A stretch of DNA of 64,000 nucleotides from contig NZ_JAKIJS010000001.1 of assembly GCF_021608225.1 (NCBI RefSeq), positions 1,054,001-1,118,000 on the forward strand, in the 5' to 3' direction. Source of the stretch: Pseudalkalibacillus berkeleyi (lineage in GTDB: Bacteria; Bacillota; Bacilli; Bacillales; Fictibacillaceae). Numbering within the stretch: the stretch's first letter is position 1; each line of letters opens with the position of its first letter. Both the position numbers and the translations under genes were made by a program. This document shows, piece by piece, positions 11,104-19,590 of this stretch. The notes beneath the pieces are model-generated. The model ran no database searches. It was given only the letters and a program-made list of their open reading frames with translations, and was not told where the DNA came from.

Positions 11104-12075
11104 CTAATGTGAAGCGGTGGTTTGAAGGTAATCTAAGTAACGGTTTAATGTTAAAGACGTTTTCATTCCGAAGTGGTGTTGAATGTCTTCTGCATTTTGG
11201 TTCGTCTTAAGCTGGTTTAAAATTGCAGTTCTTCTAAAATGTTGCGCAGATATCCCTTTTCGTAAACCGGCACGAGCAATTTCTTGTCTAATCATTTTCT
11301 GTATTGCGATTTCTGTCAAACGCTTCGGCTTATTAGTTTCATATGACCATCTATAAGTGAGTCTTTTAAAGTCAAAGGCGACGAAAAATGGGTCCCCTGT
11401 GTGTTGAACAGGTCTAACTGCTGAAGGGATTGAAGTGTAGTAATCATATAGAAGTTCGCTATCCTCATTACTCAATGATATCGTTCTCTTTGTCAAATCG
11501 TTGTTTGTGATTACTTTCAATTCTCGATTAATGAATGATAGATGGCTCATTGAGAGTGCACTCACTTCATGAAGACTTAAGCCATAGTTGATCATTAAAG
11601 TTATTATTCCTAAATTCCGTTTAGATAAGTACGGGAAAGCTTTCAATTGATTTTCTGTTAACCCTTCTGGAGAAGAGAGGATATTTAAAAGTGTTTCTCG
11701 TTCTTGTTTTGATAAGAACATTTCTTCAGTGAATGAATCATCTAATATGTTATCAATTTCAATTCCGTTCATCGGGTTCGTCAAACATTTCCTTTGAGAA
11801 TAGAGGAAAAGGTGATACTGTTTTAAAACACTATATACGCGTTTAAGGGTGCGGTAAGAATAAGAACGCTCGGTAATAAGAAAATCGAAATATGTTTGTA
11901 TGAAATCTGTTGTATAAACTTGTTGATCATCATAACCGAGTTCATTTACACGAATCCATGCAAGATAATCTTCTAGATCATATTTGTACCTTTTTACAGT
12001 TGATGGTTGTTTTCCTCGAAATTCTAAATCCGTTAAAAATGCAATCGCATCCTTCGGTGTTTCATGATTCCCCAT
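11104..12075 (-). CDS. Tyrosine-recombinase-fold protein lacking most catalytic residues
   Basis: A 323 aa protein with an N-terminal SAM-like core-binding domain (about 5-100) and a C-terminal integrase-type domain. Against XerC/XerD patterns, the first catalytic arginine, normally in GLRxSE, is serine here (YGLSLHEVSAL). The box II HxLRH reads QHFRR, so only its arginine remains, and the usual LGH is FGM. A candidate nucleophile tyrosine survives in LNRYLDY. It therefore looks like a domesticated DNA-binding protein rather than an active integrase. The start is an ATG with AGGATGGTG upstream. No att-like repeats or phage genes flank it. Confidence 0.75.
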   Translation of the reverse strand: MGNHETPKDAIAFLTDLEFRGKQPSTVKRYKYDLEDYLAWIRVNELGYDDQQVYTTDFIQTYFDFLITERSYSYRTLKRVYSVLKQYHLFLYSQRKCLTNPMNGIEIDNILDDSFTEEMFLSKQERETLLNILSSPEGLTENQLKAFPYLSKRNLGIITLMINYGLSLHEVSALSMSHLSFINRELKVITNNDLTKRTISLSNEDSELLYDYYTSIPSAVRPVQHTGDPFFVAFDFKRLTYRWSYETNKPKRLTEIAIQKMIRQEIARAGLRKGISAQHFRRTAILNQLKTNQNAEDIQHHFGMKTSLTLNRYLDYLQTTASH

Positions 12076-12184
12076 TTCGTTTTCACCATCCTAATGTATA
12101 TTAATTTAATTATATCATGGCGTACTCATGTATAACTCCCAATGAATAGTCAAACGATAAGGAAAAATAAACGAGGTGGGTTGG

Positions 12185-12748
12185 ATGTTTAAAAAGATTA
12201 CTACTATCCTGATCGTGTTTCTAATTCTTGTCGCTTGTAATGGAATGAATGGAGAAGAAGGTCAACGACATTATTCAAATCCAACTGAACAAGATTTCAA
12301 AATAAACAAAAATAATATAGAAGATGCACCAATCGTCAAAAGAACATCTGCTGAATCGGCTAACGCAAAAGAACTTGTAAAATTGACAGAGCAAGTTAAA
12401 GGTGTCAAAAGTGCAAGAGCAATCGTAAGTGGTATTTATATCGTGGTTGGCGTAGAGTTAGAGCAAAATGTAGATGAAGAGAAAACCGTTAATCAAATAT
12501 ACCGACAATTAAGCAGTCATAGCAAAGGTGCAAATGCGCTCGTTACGACAAATGCTGAGCATCTTGCAACGATGCAAGAGTGGGGTAAGGCGATTAACAA
12601 GAATAAAATTACTGAGGAGCTCGATATTTACAATGGTTTAGGGGTTATGATCAGTAAGATAAAGCCAAATGAAAATTTGGAAATTCGCAAATCAAATCCG
12701 TCTAAAGAATATCTAGACCAACATAGACTACCTGACGTAAAGAAATAG
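12185..12748 (+). CDS. YhcN/YlaJ-family sporulation lipoprotein
   Basis: A predicted lipoprotein of 187 aa: hydrophobic segment TTILIVFLILVAC with lipobox LVAC (Cys18), then a polar linker and a domain with LVKLTEQVKGVKSARAIVSG and YIVVGVEL. That domain resembles the YhcN/YlaJ family, whose members are spore inner-membrane or spore-cortex-associated lipoproteins. The ATG at 12185 is chosen because GAGGTGG (12173-12179) is well placed; an in-frame GTG lies 9 bases upstream. It stands alone between a convergent recombinase gene and the trehalose operon. Confidence 0.75.
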   Translation: MFKKITTILIVFLILVACNGMNGEEGQRHYSNPTEQDFKINKNNIEDAPIVKRTSAESANAKELVKLTEQVKGVKSARAIVSGIYIVVGVELEQNVDEEKTVNQIYRQLSSHSKGANALVTTNAEHLATMQEWGKAINKNKITEELDIYNGLGVMISKIKPNENLEIRKSNPSKEYLDQHRLPDVKK

Positions 12749-12773
12749 CCCTAACTTATAGGGTTATTTTTTT
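12747..12773 (+). terminator. Weak terminator after the sporulation lipoprotein
   Basis: A short CCCTA / TAGGG stem is followed by a run of T starting near 12767. The stem is short, so efficiency is uncertain. Confidence 0.55.
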
Positions 12774-12813
12774 GCTTTAAAAATTCCTAGTAGAGATGTT
12801 TTAAATAAGAAGC

Positions 12814-12865
12814 TTGACAACTTGTATATACAAGATTAGAATAATTAACAACATGTATATACAAG
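12814..12865 (+). promoter_or_regulatory. Trehalose operon promoter with two TreR operators
   Basis: The -35 TTGACA (12814-12819) and -10 TAGAAT (12837-12842) are 17 bp apart. The palindrome CTTGTATATACAAG (12821-12834) fills the spacer, and a near copy CATGTATATACAAG (12852-12865) follows the -10. This TTGTATATACAA palindrome is the known TreR operator type of B. subtilis. Binding inside the spacer and just downstream would block RNA polymerase until trehalose-6-phosphate releases TreR, encoded two genes on at 16.1 kb. Confidence 0.88.
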
Positions 12866-12869
12866 GTTT

Positions 12870-12908
12870 TGAAAGCGTTTTTTTAGGTGAAACATGAAAT
12901 CGTTTTCA
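12870..12908 (+). promoter_or_regulatory. CcpA catabolite-response element(s) before treP
   Basis: TGAAATCGTTTTCA (12895-12908) fits the cre consensus TGWAANCGNTNWCA at every position. A weaker one, TGAAAGCGTTTTTT (12870-12883), lies just upstream. Both are downstream of the promoter, where CcpA bound to HPr-Ser-P would act as a roadblock in the presence of glucose. Confidence 0.75.
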
Positions 12909-12932
12909 ACCTATCAATAGGAGGAGAAATTC

Positions 12933-14342
12933 ATGAGCGTAAATCGGGAAACGGTCCAAGAGCTTATTGATGCGCTTGGTGGAAAAGAGAACATTCATAC
13001 GGCAACGCATTGTGTAACACGACTTAGGCTCGTGTTAAATGACGAAGGAAAAGTCGATAGTGATCGTCTGAATGGTATTGACCTTGTAAGAGGATCCTTC
13101 TCTACAAATGGTCAGTATCAAGTGGTTATAGGTCAAGGGACTGTAGATGAAGTATATAAAGTGATGGTGGACATTACCGGTATCGGTGAGTCCTCCAAAG
13201 AAGATGTGAAAAGTGCAGCCGAACAGAACTTAAATCCGCTCCAACGAGCAGTTAAAGTACTTGCGGATATTTTCATTCCTATTCTCCCTGCCATTGTTAC
13301 AGCTGGTTTGTTAATGGGATTGAACAATGTGTTAACTGGTCCAGGAATCTTTTATGATGAAAAGTCAATCGTCGATGTTCATGCTCAATGGAAAGACTTT
13401 GCTGATATCATCAACCTAATTGCGAACACCGCCTTCGTTTTTCTACCAGCATTAATTGGTTGGTCGGCAGTTAAAAGGTTCGGTGGAAGTCCATTGCTTG
13501 GGATTGTACTCGGTCTCATGCTCGTACATCCTGGTTTACTAAATGCATGGGATTATGGTAAAGCGCTTGAGGAAGGAAACATACCAGTATGGGACTTATT
13601 TGGTCTATCGATTGAGAAAGTAGGTTATCAAGGTCAAGTACTACCCGTATTAGTTGCAGCTTACGTATTAGCTACAATTGAAAAGTACTTGAACAAAAAA
13701 ATACCAGATGCTTTCAAGCTTTTAATCGTAGCACCAGTTACTTTATTGATTACTGGATTCTTAGCATTCATTGCAATTGGTCCTGTTACATTTACAATCG
13801 GTAATGTCATTACAGACGGTCTAGTTGGTATCTTTGATAACTTTGCAGCCCTAGGTGGTATCATTTATGGTGGTTTCTACTCCTTACTCGTCATCACGGG
13901 CATGCATCATACATTCCTAGCAGTTGATTTACAATTGATTTCTAGCACAGGCGGAACTTTCTTATGGCCAATGCTAGCTCTTTCAAATATCGCTCAAGGT
14001 TCAGCGGCACTTACGATGATGTGGCTAACAAATGATGAGAAGGTGAAAGGCTTGTCGATTACTTCAGCCATTTCTGCGTATCTAGGCATCACTGAGCCAG
14101 CAATGTTTGGTGTGAATATTCGATTTAAGTATCCTTTCATCGCTGCGATGATTAGTTCAGCAATCGCTGGATTAATATTAACTGTAAACAAAGTAAAGGC
14201 AACATCGATTGGTGTCGGAGGAGTTCCCGGATTTCTATCTATCCAACAAGGTTCCTGGGGAGCGTTCTTCATCGGCATGGTTATCGTTTTATTCTTACCG
14301 ATTATCCTAACATTTGCATATGGGAAATTGAAAAAGCAATAA
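12933..14342 (+). CDS. treP: PTS trehalose-specific EIIBC component
   Basis: Membrane permease that imports trehalose and phosphorylates it to trehalose-6-phosphate. The N-terminal EIIB domain has its phosphocysteine at Cys27 (ATHCVTRLR). From about residue 105 follows the EIIC domain with about ten hydrophobic segments and the conserved GITEPAMFGVN. There is no fused EIIA domain, so EIIA must be supplied by another protein (glucose EIIA in B. subtilis). Length 469 aa matches TreP. The substrate call is supported by treA and treR downstream. Confidence 0.95.
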   Translation: MSVNRETVQELIDALGGKENIHTATHCVTRLRLVLNDEGKVDSDRLNGIDLVRGSFSTNGQYQVVIGQGTVDEVYKVMVDITGIGESSKEDVKSAAEQNLNPLQRAVKVLADIFIPILPAIVTAGLLMGLNNVLTGPGIFYDEKSIVDVHAQWKDFADIINLIANTAFVFLPALIGWSAVKRFGGSPLLGIVLGLMLVHPGLLNAWDYGKALEEGNIPVWDLFGLSIEKVGYQGQVLPVLVAAYVLATIEKYLNKKIPDAFKLLIVAPVTLLITGFLAFIAIGPVTFTIGNVITDGLVGIFDNFAALGGIIYGGFYSLLVITGMHHTFLAVDLQLISSTGGTFLWPMLALSNIAQGSAALTMMWLTNDEKVKGLSITSAISAYLGITEPAMFGVNIRFKYPFIAAMISSAIAGLILTVNKVKATSIGVGGVPGFLSIQQGSWGAFFIGMVIVLFLPIILTFAYGKLKKQ

Positions 14343-14438
14343 CAAACAGGAGGGGGAGATCGAAGTCAATCGATCCTCCCTTCTTTATCCGAATAAGGTA
14401 ATAAGTCAGTCTGTGTTTTAGAAAGGAAGTATAGATCT

Positions 14439-16118
14439 ATGCATAAAGAATGGTGGAAAAAATCAGTCGTTTATCAAATATACCCAAAAAGCTTCAACGA
14501 TACGACAAATAATGGTATGGGAGATATCGTTGGCATAATAGAGAAGCTTGATTATTTAAAGGAACTTGGAATAGACATCATATGGTTAACACCAGTCTAT
14601 GATTCACCTCAGCGGGATAATGGATATGATATTCGGGATTACTATCAAATTTTTGAACAATATGGGTCGATGGCAGATTTTGAAAGTTTATTAGAAGAGG
14701 CTCATGACAGAGGAATAAAGGTTATTATGGACCTTGTCGTCAATCATACTTCTACAGAACATGAATGGTTCCAAAAAGCGCTTCAAGACCCTAACAATAA
14801 ATATCGCGATTATTATATATGGAAAGACGGAGTAGAAGGAACCCCGCCAACGAATTGGAAGTCGAAGTTCGGTGGTTCAGCGTGGGCATATGATGAGAAT
14901 TCGAATCAATATTATCTACATTTATTTGATGTTACTCAAGCCGATTTAAACTGGGAAAACCCCTCACTTCGTAAAGAAATATATGAGATGATGCATTATT
15001 GGTTTGAAAAGGGAATTGACGGATTTCGACTTGATGTCATTAATTTGATATCTAAGGATCAACGCTTCTTAAGTGATGATGGTACGATTGCTCCAGGCGA
15101 TGGAAGGAAATATTACACTGATGGACCTCGCGTCCATGAGTTCCTGCAAGAAATGAACAACGAAGTCCTATCCAAGTACGATGTCATGACAGTTGGAGAG
15201 ATGTCCTCTACAACAATTAACGATTGCATCCAATACACCAACCCAAATAGTCGTGAATTAAACATGACGTTCAATTTCCATCATTTAAAGGTGGATTATC
15301 CTCAAGGGGATAAATGGACAAAGGCGGATTTTGATTTTATTGAACTGAAGAAGATTCTTTCAAAATGGCAAGTAGAAATGCATGAAGGTAACGGTTGGAA
15401 TGCACTATTTTGGTGCAATCATGATCAGCCCCGTATCGTATCCCGCTTTGGAGATGAAGGGCAGTTCCGTGAGACATCTGCCAAAATGCTCGCAACAACG
15501 ATTCATATGATGCAAGGGACTCCTTATATTTATCAAGGAGAGGAAATTGGGATGACAAACCCTAACTTTAATGACATATCCTCCTATCGTGATGTGGAAA
15601 CCTTAAATGCATATGAAGAGTTATTAGCGGAAGGAAAGCAGGAAGAAGAGATTATAGAGATCTTAAAGCAAAAATCTCGAGATAATGCTCGGACGCCGAT
15701 GCAATGGAATGCAACAGAGAATGCTGGATTTTCACAAGTTAAGCCGTGGATTCCGGTTGCAAAGAACTATAAACAAATTAATGCAGAGCTCGCAACACAA
15801 AATGAAGATTCCATCTTTCATCACTATAAGAAATTAATCTCGTTACGGAAAGAGTATGATGTCATTACAAACGGTAGTTATGAGTTACTGTTGGAAGAAC
15901 ATCCTACAATATTTGCATATGTTCGTAGGAATGAAGATGAAACGTTACTTGTAATTAACAATTTCTATAATAAAGAGACAGATTTTCAATTACCGAACGG
16001 AATGAATTTAGGCGAGCTTCAATCTGAAATTTTGCTTTCCAATTATCAAGATTCAAGCCGAGAAGTTGACCAGTTTACATTAAGGCCATACGAATCCGTC
16101 GTTTATTACTTTTCTTAA
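14439..16118 (+). CDS. treA: Trehalose-6-phosphate hydrolase (phospho-alpha-1,1-glucosidase)
   Basis: Cytoplasmic GH13 enzyme that splits trehalose-6-phosphate into glucose and glucose-6-phosphate. The catalytic residues are visible: nucleophile D199 (GFRLDVIN), acid/base E254 (VGEM) and D329 (NHDQPR). Length 559 aa is usual. It is close to oligo-1,6-glucosidases, but its place between the trehalose PTS and TreR decides the substrate. The 96-bp gap from treP holds an imperfect GC-rich hairpin (about 14352-14381) without a strong T tract, possibly a processing or stability element. Confidence 0.95.
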   Translation: MHKEWWKKSVVYQIYPKSFNDTTNNGMGDIVGIIEKLDYLKELGIDIIWLTPVYDSPQRDNGYDIRDYYQIFEQYGSMADFESLLEEAHDRGIKVIMDLVVNHTSTEHEWFQKALQDPNNKYRDYYIWKDGVEGTPPTNWKSKFGGSAWAYDENSNQYYLHLFDVTQADLNWENPSLRKEIYEMMHYWFEKGIDGFRLDVINLISKDQRFLSDDGTIAPGDGRKYYTDGPRVHEFLQEMNNEVLSKYDVMTVGEMSSTTINDCIQYTNPNSRELNMTFNFHHLKVDYPQGDKWTKADFDFIELKKILSKWQVEMHEGNGWNALFWCNHDQPRIVSRFGDEGQFRETSAKMLATTIHMMQGTPYIYQGEEIGMTNPNFNDISSYRDVETLNAYEELLAEGKQEEEIIEILKQKSRDNARTPMQWNATENAGFSQVKPWIPVAKNYKQINAELATQNEDSIFHHYKKLISLRKEYDVITNGSYELLLEEHPTIFAYVRRNEDETLLVINNFYNKETDFQLPNGMNLGELQSEILLSNYQDSSREVDQFTLRPYESVVYYFS

Positions 16119-16147
16119 TCGTGCTAAACTTTAAAGTGGTGATTTAA

Positions 16148-16867
16148 ATGAGACAGAATAAATTTGTACCGATTTATAATGACTTGCAAGATAAAATTCA
16201 AAACAATATCTATGAACCTGGTCTTAAGCTGCCATCAGAAAATGAGTTGGCACTACAATACAATACTTCTAGGGAAACGACACGCAAAGCACTTAATTTA
16301 TTAGCTCAAAATGGTTTCATACAAAAAGTGCAAGGGAAAGGCTCCATAGTTCTTGATGTAAATAAAATGAATTTTCCGGTGTCAGGCTTAGTTAGCTTTA
16401 AAGAAGTGGCAAGGAATTTAGGGAAAGAAGTAAAGACGAATGTCCATGAACTCAGCTTGCAACAACTTAACGAGGGGCTTAGTCAAATGCTGCAAGCGAC
16501 AATCGATGACCAAGTTTGGTGCGTAGTTCGATCGAGGGAAATCGATGGGGAGAAGGTCATCCTAGATAAAGATTACCTATTACAAAAGAAGATCCCTCGT
16601 TTAACAAGAGAAGTTTGTGAACACTCGATCTATGATTATATTGAGAATGAATTGAATTTAACGATTAGCTTTGCTAAGAAAGAAATTACGGTAGAAAATG
16701 CATCGTTACAAGATGAGGAATTGCTTGATTTAGGAGACCATAAGCATGTTGTGCTCGTAAAGAACTTCGTATATTTAGACGATGCAACTTTGTTTCAATA
16801 CACTGAATCTAGACACAGATTGGATAAATTCAGATTTGTGGATTTTGCAAGACGATCCCGAGGATGA
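16148..16867 (+). CDS. treR: Trehalose operon repressor, GntR family
   Basis: A 239 aa regulator with an N-terminal GntR winged helix (about 5-70, LPSENELALQYNTSRETTRKAL) and a C-terminal UTRA ligand domain (about 90-230) of the HutC subfamily, which in TreR binds trehalose-6-phosphate. It is 29 bp after treA, in the same operon, and should repress the promoter at 12.8 kb through the two TTGTATATACAA sites, giving autoregulation. Confidence 0.94.
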   Translation: MRQNKFVPIYNDLQDKIQNNIYEPGLKLPSENELALQYNTSRETTRKALNLLAQNGFIQKVQGKGSIVLDVNKMNFPVSGLVSFKEVARNLGKEVKTNVHELSLQQLNEGLSQMLQATIDDQVWCVVRSREIDGEKVILDKDYLLQKKIPRLTREVCEHSIYDYIENELNLTISFAKKEITVENASLQDEELLDLGDHKHVVLVKNFVYLDDATLFQYTESRHRLDKFRFVDFARRSRG

Positions 16868-16887
16868 ACCTATAAGTGTCAACAAAG

Positions 16888-16926
16888 ATGATGCGACCAT
16901 AAATAAATGGTACGCATCATTTTTTG
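16888..16926 (+). terminator. Terminator of the trehalose operon
   Basis: A stem GATGATGCG-ACC / GGT-A-CGCATCATT with an AT-rich loop and TTTTTTG after it follows treR by about 20 bp. Confidence 0.85.
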
Positions 16927-16966
16927 TGCCTGTGACCATCGAAGCAAGTTTGTTAAAGAGGATCTT

Positions 16967-17171
16967 CGACTAAAAGCCGCCGCGTCCTGTGGCGAATGTC
17001 GAAGTCAGCATAAGGAATGCTACCAAGAATTTTCATCGCAGACACGAAAATGTTTCATTTTTGTGTTGAGATCCTGTGCAAGTCCGCTTTTCTGTCTAGC
17101 TCCAACACCCAGCTTCTTGGTTCACTTCAGTCCTCTTGCGGCGGCCACAGCCTCCTCATCAGACTTCCAGT
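16967..17171. repeat. Dispersed modular intergenic repeat (copy 2)
   Basis: The 411-bp gap between treR and spoVK holds no credible gene after the terminator. It is filled by a repeat with two modules. Module A (16967-17096) runs from CGACTAAAAGCC through GTCAGCATAAGGAATGCTACCA to TGTGCAAGTCCGCTTTTCT. Module B (17121-17171) runs from TTCACTTCAGTCCTC to CTCATCAGACTTCCAG. Both recur at 57.1-57.3 kb but in the opposite order. The motif GTCCTGTGGCGAATGTCGAAGTCA is also related to the element at 4.2 kb. Short flanking strings TCGAAGC / CTTCGAAGCT occur on both sides. Confidence 0.75.
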
Positions 17172-17278
17172 GACCTTCGAAGCTAGAGTGGATGTTTCCC
17201 CTTTTCTTATAGGCATTTGTCACACTTCGATCGACTAGGCGTATAATACACAAGAATCTTAAAGCGAGGTGAAGGTTC

Positions 17279-18217
17279 ATGGAACAAACAATCAGTCGTA
17301 ACTCGAAGAGCCAAATCAATGTCGTGCTGAGTTCAAGCTCTCCTTCATCTATTACTAAAGACGACTGGCTTGCAGATACGAAAGCACGAGAAAAGCACGC
17401 GCCCCTACAAAAGATACAGCGTGAGCTGGAAGCACTTGTTGGTATGGATGAATTGAAAGAATTAATAAACGAAATCTATGCCTGGTTGTATATAAATAAG
17501 TGCCGTGAAACCGCAAATTTGAAAACGGGAAAACAAGTCTTGCATATGATGTTCAAAGGAAACCCAGGTACCGGTAAAACAACTGTAGCACGTATGATTG
17601 GCAAGCTGTTCCATGAAATGAACGTCTTATCAAAAGGGCATTTAATCGAAGCAGAGAGAGCTGACCTCGTTGGAGAGTATATTGGTCACACTGCACAAAA
17701 GACACGTGAACTGGTCAAAAAGGCACTAGGCGGTATTCTATTTGTCGATGAAGCATATTCTTTAGCGCGTGGTGGTGAAAAGGATTTTGGTAAAGAAGCC
17801 ATCGATACACTCGTAAAATCTATGGAAGATCAACAAAATGATTTTATTCTAATACTTGCGGGTTACTCCAAAGAAATGGATCACTTCTTAACGCTAAATC
17901 CTGGCTTACCATCTCGGTTTCCTGTTGTCGTAAGCTTTCCTGATTACTCTGTTGATCAGTTGATGGAAATTGCTAAACGGATGATTAAAGAACGAGAATA
18001 TAAGCTATCTTTGGAAGCAGAACGGAAGCTGCGCTCACACTTACAATATGTAAGGTCGAAAGAAGGTAGCACTTTTTCAAACGGTCGATACATTCGAAAT
18101 CTCCTCGAGAAATCAATGAGAAAGCAATCTATGCGTCTATTGAAAGAAGGAAAAATGGATCGGGATTATTTGATGTTAATTTCTGAGAGAGACCTGCATC
18201 TAGCAGAAACCCCATGA
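17279..18217 (+). CDS. spoVK: Stage V sporulation protein K (CbxX/CfqX-type AAA ATPase)
   Basis: A single-AAA ATPase of 312 aa required late in sporulation in B. subtilis; the molecular target is not known. Walker A GNPGTGKTT is at residues 94-102, Walker B ILFVDEAYSL near residue 160, and the conserved NPGLPSRFPV near 215. It stands directly before hflX as in B. subtilis. The AAA module closely resembles those of the larger protein at 58.7 kb. Confidence 0.93.
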   Translation: MEQTISRNSKSQINVVLSSSSPSSITKDDWLADTKAREKHAPLQKIQRELEALVGMDELKELINEIYAWLYINKCRETANLKTGKQVLHMMFKGNPGTGKTTVARMIGKLFHEMNVLSKGHLIEAERADLVGEYIGHTAQKTRELVKKALGGILFVDEAYSLARGGEKDFGKEAIDTLVKSMEDQQNDFILILAGYSKEMDHFLTLNPGLPSRFPVVVSFPDYSVDQLMEIAKRMIKEREYKLSLEAERKLRSHLQYVRSKEGSTFSNGRYIRNLLEKSMRKQSMRLLKEGKMDRDYLMLISERDLHLAETP

Positions 18218-18315
18218 ATTTGATAAAATGTAGGCATGCATAAAGACGTAATTTGTGGATAAGAACCGAGGGGGAATCTCCGGTTCCATTCTGCGTATGA
18301 AGGCAGGGGAATAGA

Positions 18316-19590
18316 TTGGCAGAACCATCGAAATTAAATGAACGAACATTATTAGTAGGGTGTCAATTGCAAGGCAAGGATGACACCCTTTTTGAATCTT
18401 CAATGATTGAGCTTGCTGCACTGGTGAAAACTGCACAAGGTGATCCTGTCATGGAGGTAAGTCAAAAGCGTGAACGAATTCATCCAGCAACTGTAGTAGG
18501 AAAAGGGAAAGTTGAGGAAATAGAAGCATTAATTGAAGAAATAGAGGTTGACCTCGTGATCTTTAATCATGAGTTATCTCCAAGCCAAATGAGAAACTTA
18601 AGTGAAGCACTAGACATAAAAGTAATTGATCGCACTCAGTTAATCCTTGATATATTTGCCCAACGTGCAAAATCAAGAGAAGGTAAGCTTCAAGTTGAAC
18701 TCGCACAACTAGAGTATTTATTACCTCGATTGTCAGGTCAAGGTGCACAGTTGTCTAGACTTGGTGGTGGAATCGGGACAAGAGGTCCTGGTGAGACCAA
18801 ACTAGAAACCGATCGTCGACATATTAGAAATCGGATTACGGATATCAAGACACAAATAAAGACTGTTGCTTCACATCGTCAGCGGTACCGTGAACGTAGA
18901 AAGACAAACCAAGCTTTCCAAATTGCCCTTGTAGGTTATACGAATGCTGGTAAATCAACATGGTTTAATGTGCTGACAGACTCAGATGCTTATCAAGAAG
19001 ATCAGTTATTTGCAACACTTGATCCGATGACTCGCAAATTAAAGTTACCAAGTGGAATGGTTGCTTTATTGACTGATACAGTCGGTTTTATACAGGATCT
19101 ACCGACCAGCTTGGTCGCTTCATTCCGGTCAACGCTTGAAGAAGTTACAGAAGCAGACCTTATCGTGCATATGGTTGATATTTCTGATCCAAATCGGGAC
19201 AAGCATCAAGAAACCGTTATTTCTTTGTTAAAAGAACTAGGAGCGGATAAAATTCCGATGCTAACCGTTTATAATAAAAATGATCTCGATCATGAAGCAT
19301 TGACACACTATCAGTCGTTATCTGTTTCAGCGATACGAAATGAAGATCCAAAGACATTGTTGAGAACGATTGAAGAAACAATTAAGTCTTCAATGGTTCC
19401 TTATAAAGTAGCAGTACCGTCTAATGAAGGGAAATTACTTAGTGAATTACAACGTCTAACGATATTAGAACATCGTTTTTGGGATGACGAATATAACGTA
19501 TATGTATGCGAAGGATACGCCCATCCTACTTTACCGATTTATGATCAAATACAAACCTTGATCCGGACAGGAGACATTGATACAGAATGA
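18316..19590 (+). CDS. hflX: GTPase HflX, ribosome-associated
   Basis: Obg/HflX-type GTPase that binds the 50S subunit and can split stalled ribosomes. The N-terminal domain shows ATVVGKGKVEEIEAL and FNHELSPSQMRNL; then the glycine-rich linker RLGGGIGTRGPGETKLE, G1 GYTNAGKST near residue 216, G3 DTVGFIQDLP and G4 NKND. The start is TTG at 18316 with AGGGGAA before it. It overlaps ynbB by four bases (ATGA). Confidence 0.95.
   Translation: MAEPSKLNERTLLVGCQLQGKDDTLFESSMIELAALVKTAQGDPVMEVSQKRERIHPATVVGKGKVEEIEALIEEIEVDLVIFNHELSPSQMRNLSEALDIKVIDRTQLILDIFAQRAKSREGKLQVELAQLEYLLPRLSGQGAQLSRLGGGIGTRGPGETKLETDRRHIRNRITDIKTQIKTVASHRQRYRERRKTNQAFQIALVGYTNAGKSTWFNVLTDSDAYQEDQLFATLDPMTRKLKLPSGMVALLTDTVGFIQDLPTSLVASFRSTLEEVTEADLIVHMVDISDPNRDKHQETVISLLKELGADKIPMLTVYNKNDLDHEALTHYQSLSVSAIRNEDPKTLLRTIEETIKSSMVPYKVAVPSNEGKLLSELQRLTILEHRFWDDEYNVYVCEGYAHPTLPIYDQIQTLIRTGDIDTE

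Noticed and set aside
16907-17319. Several overlapping frames in the treR-spoVK gap
   Set aside because: They read through the dispersed repeat and have no family resemblance or ribosome sites.
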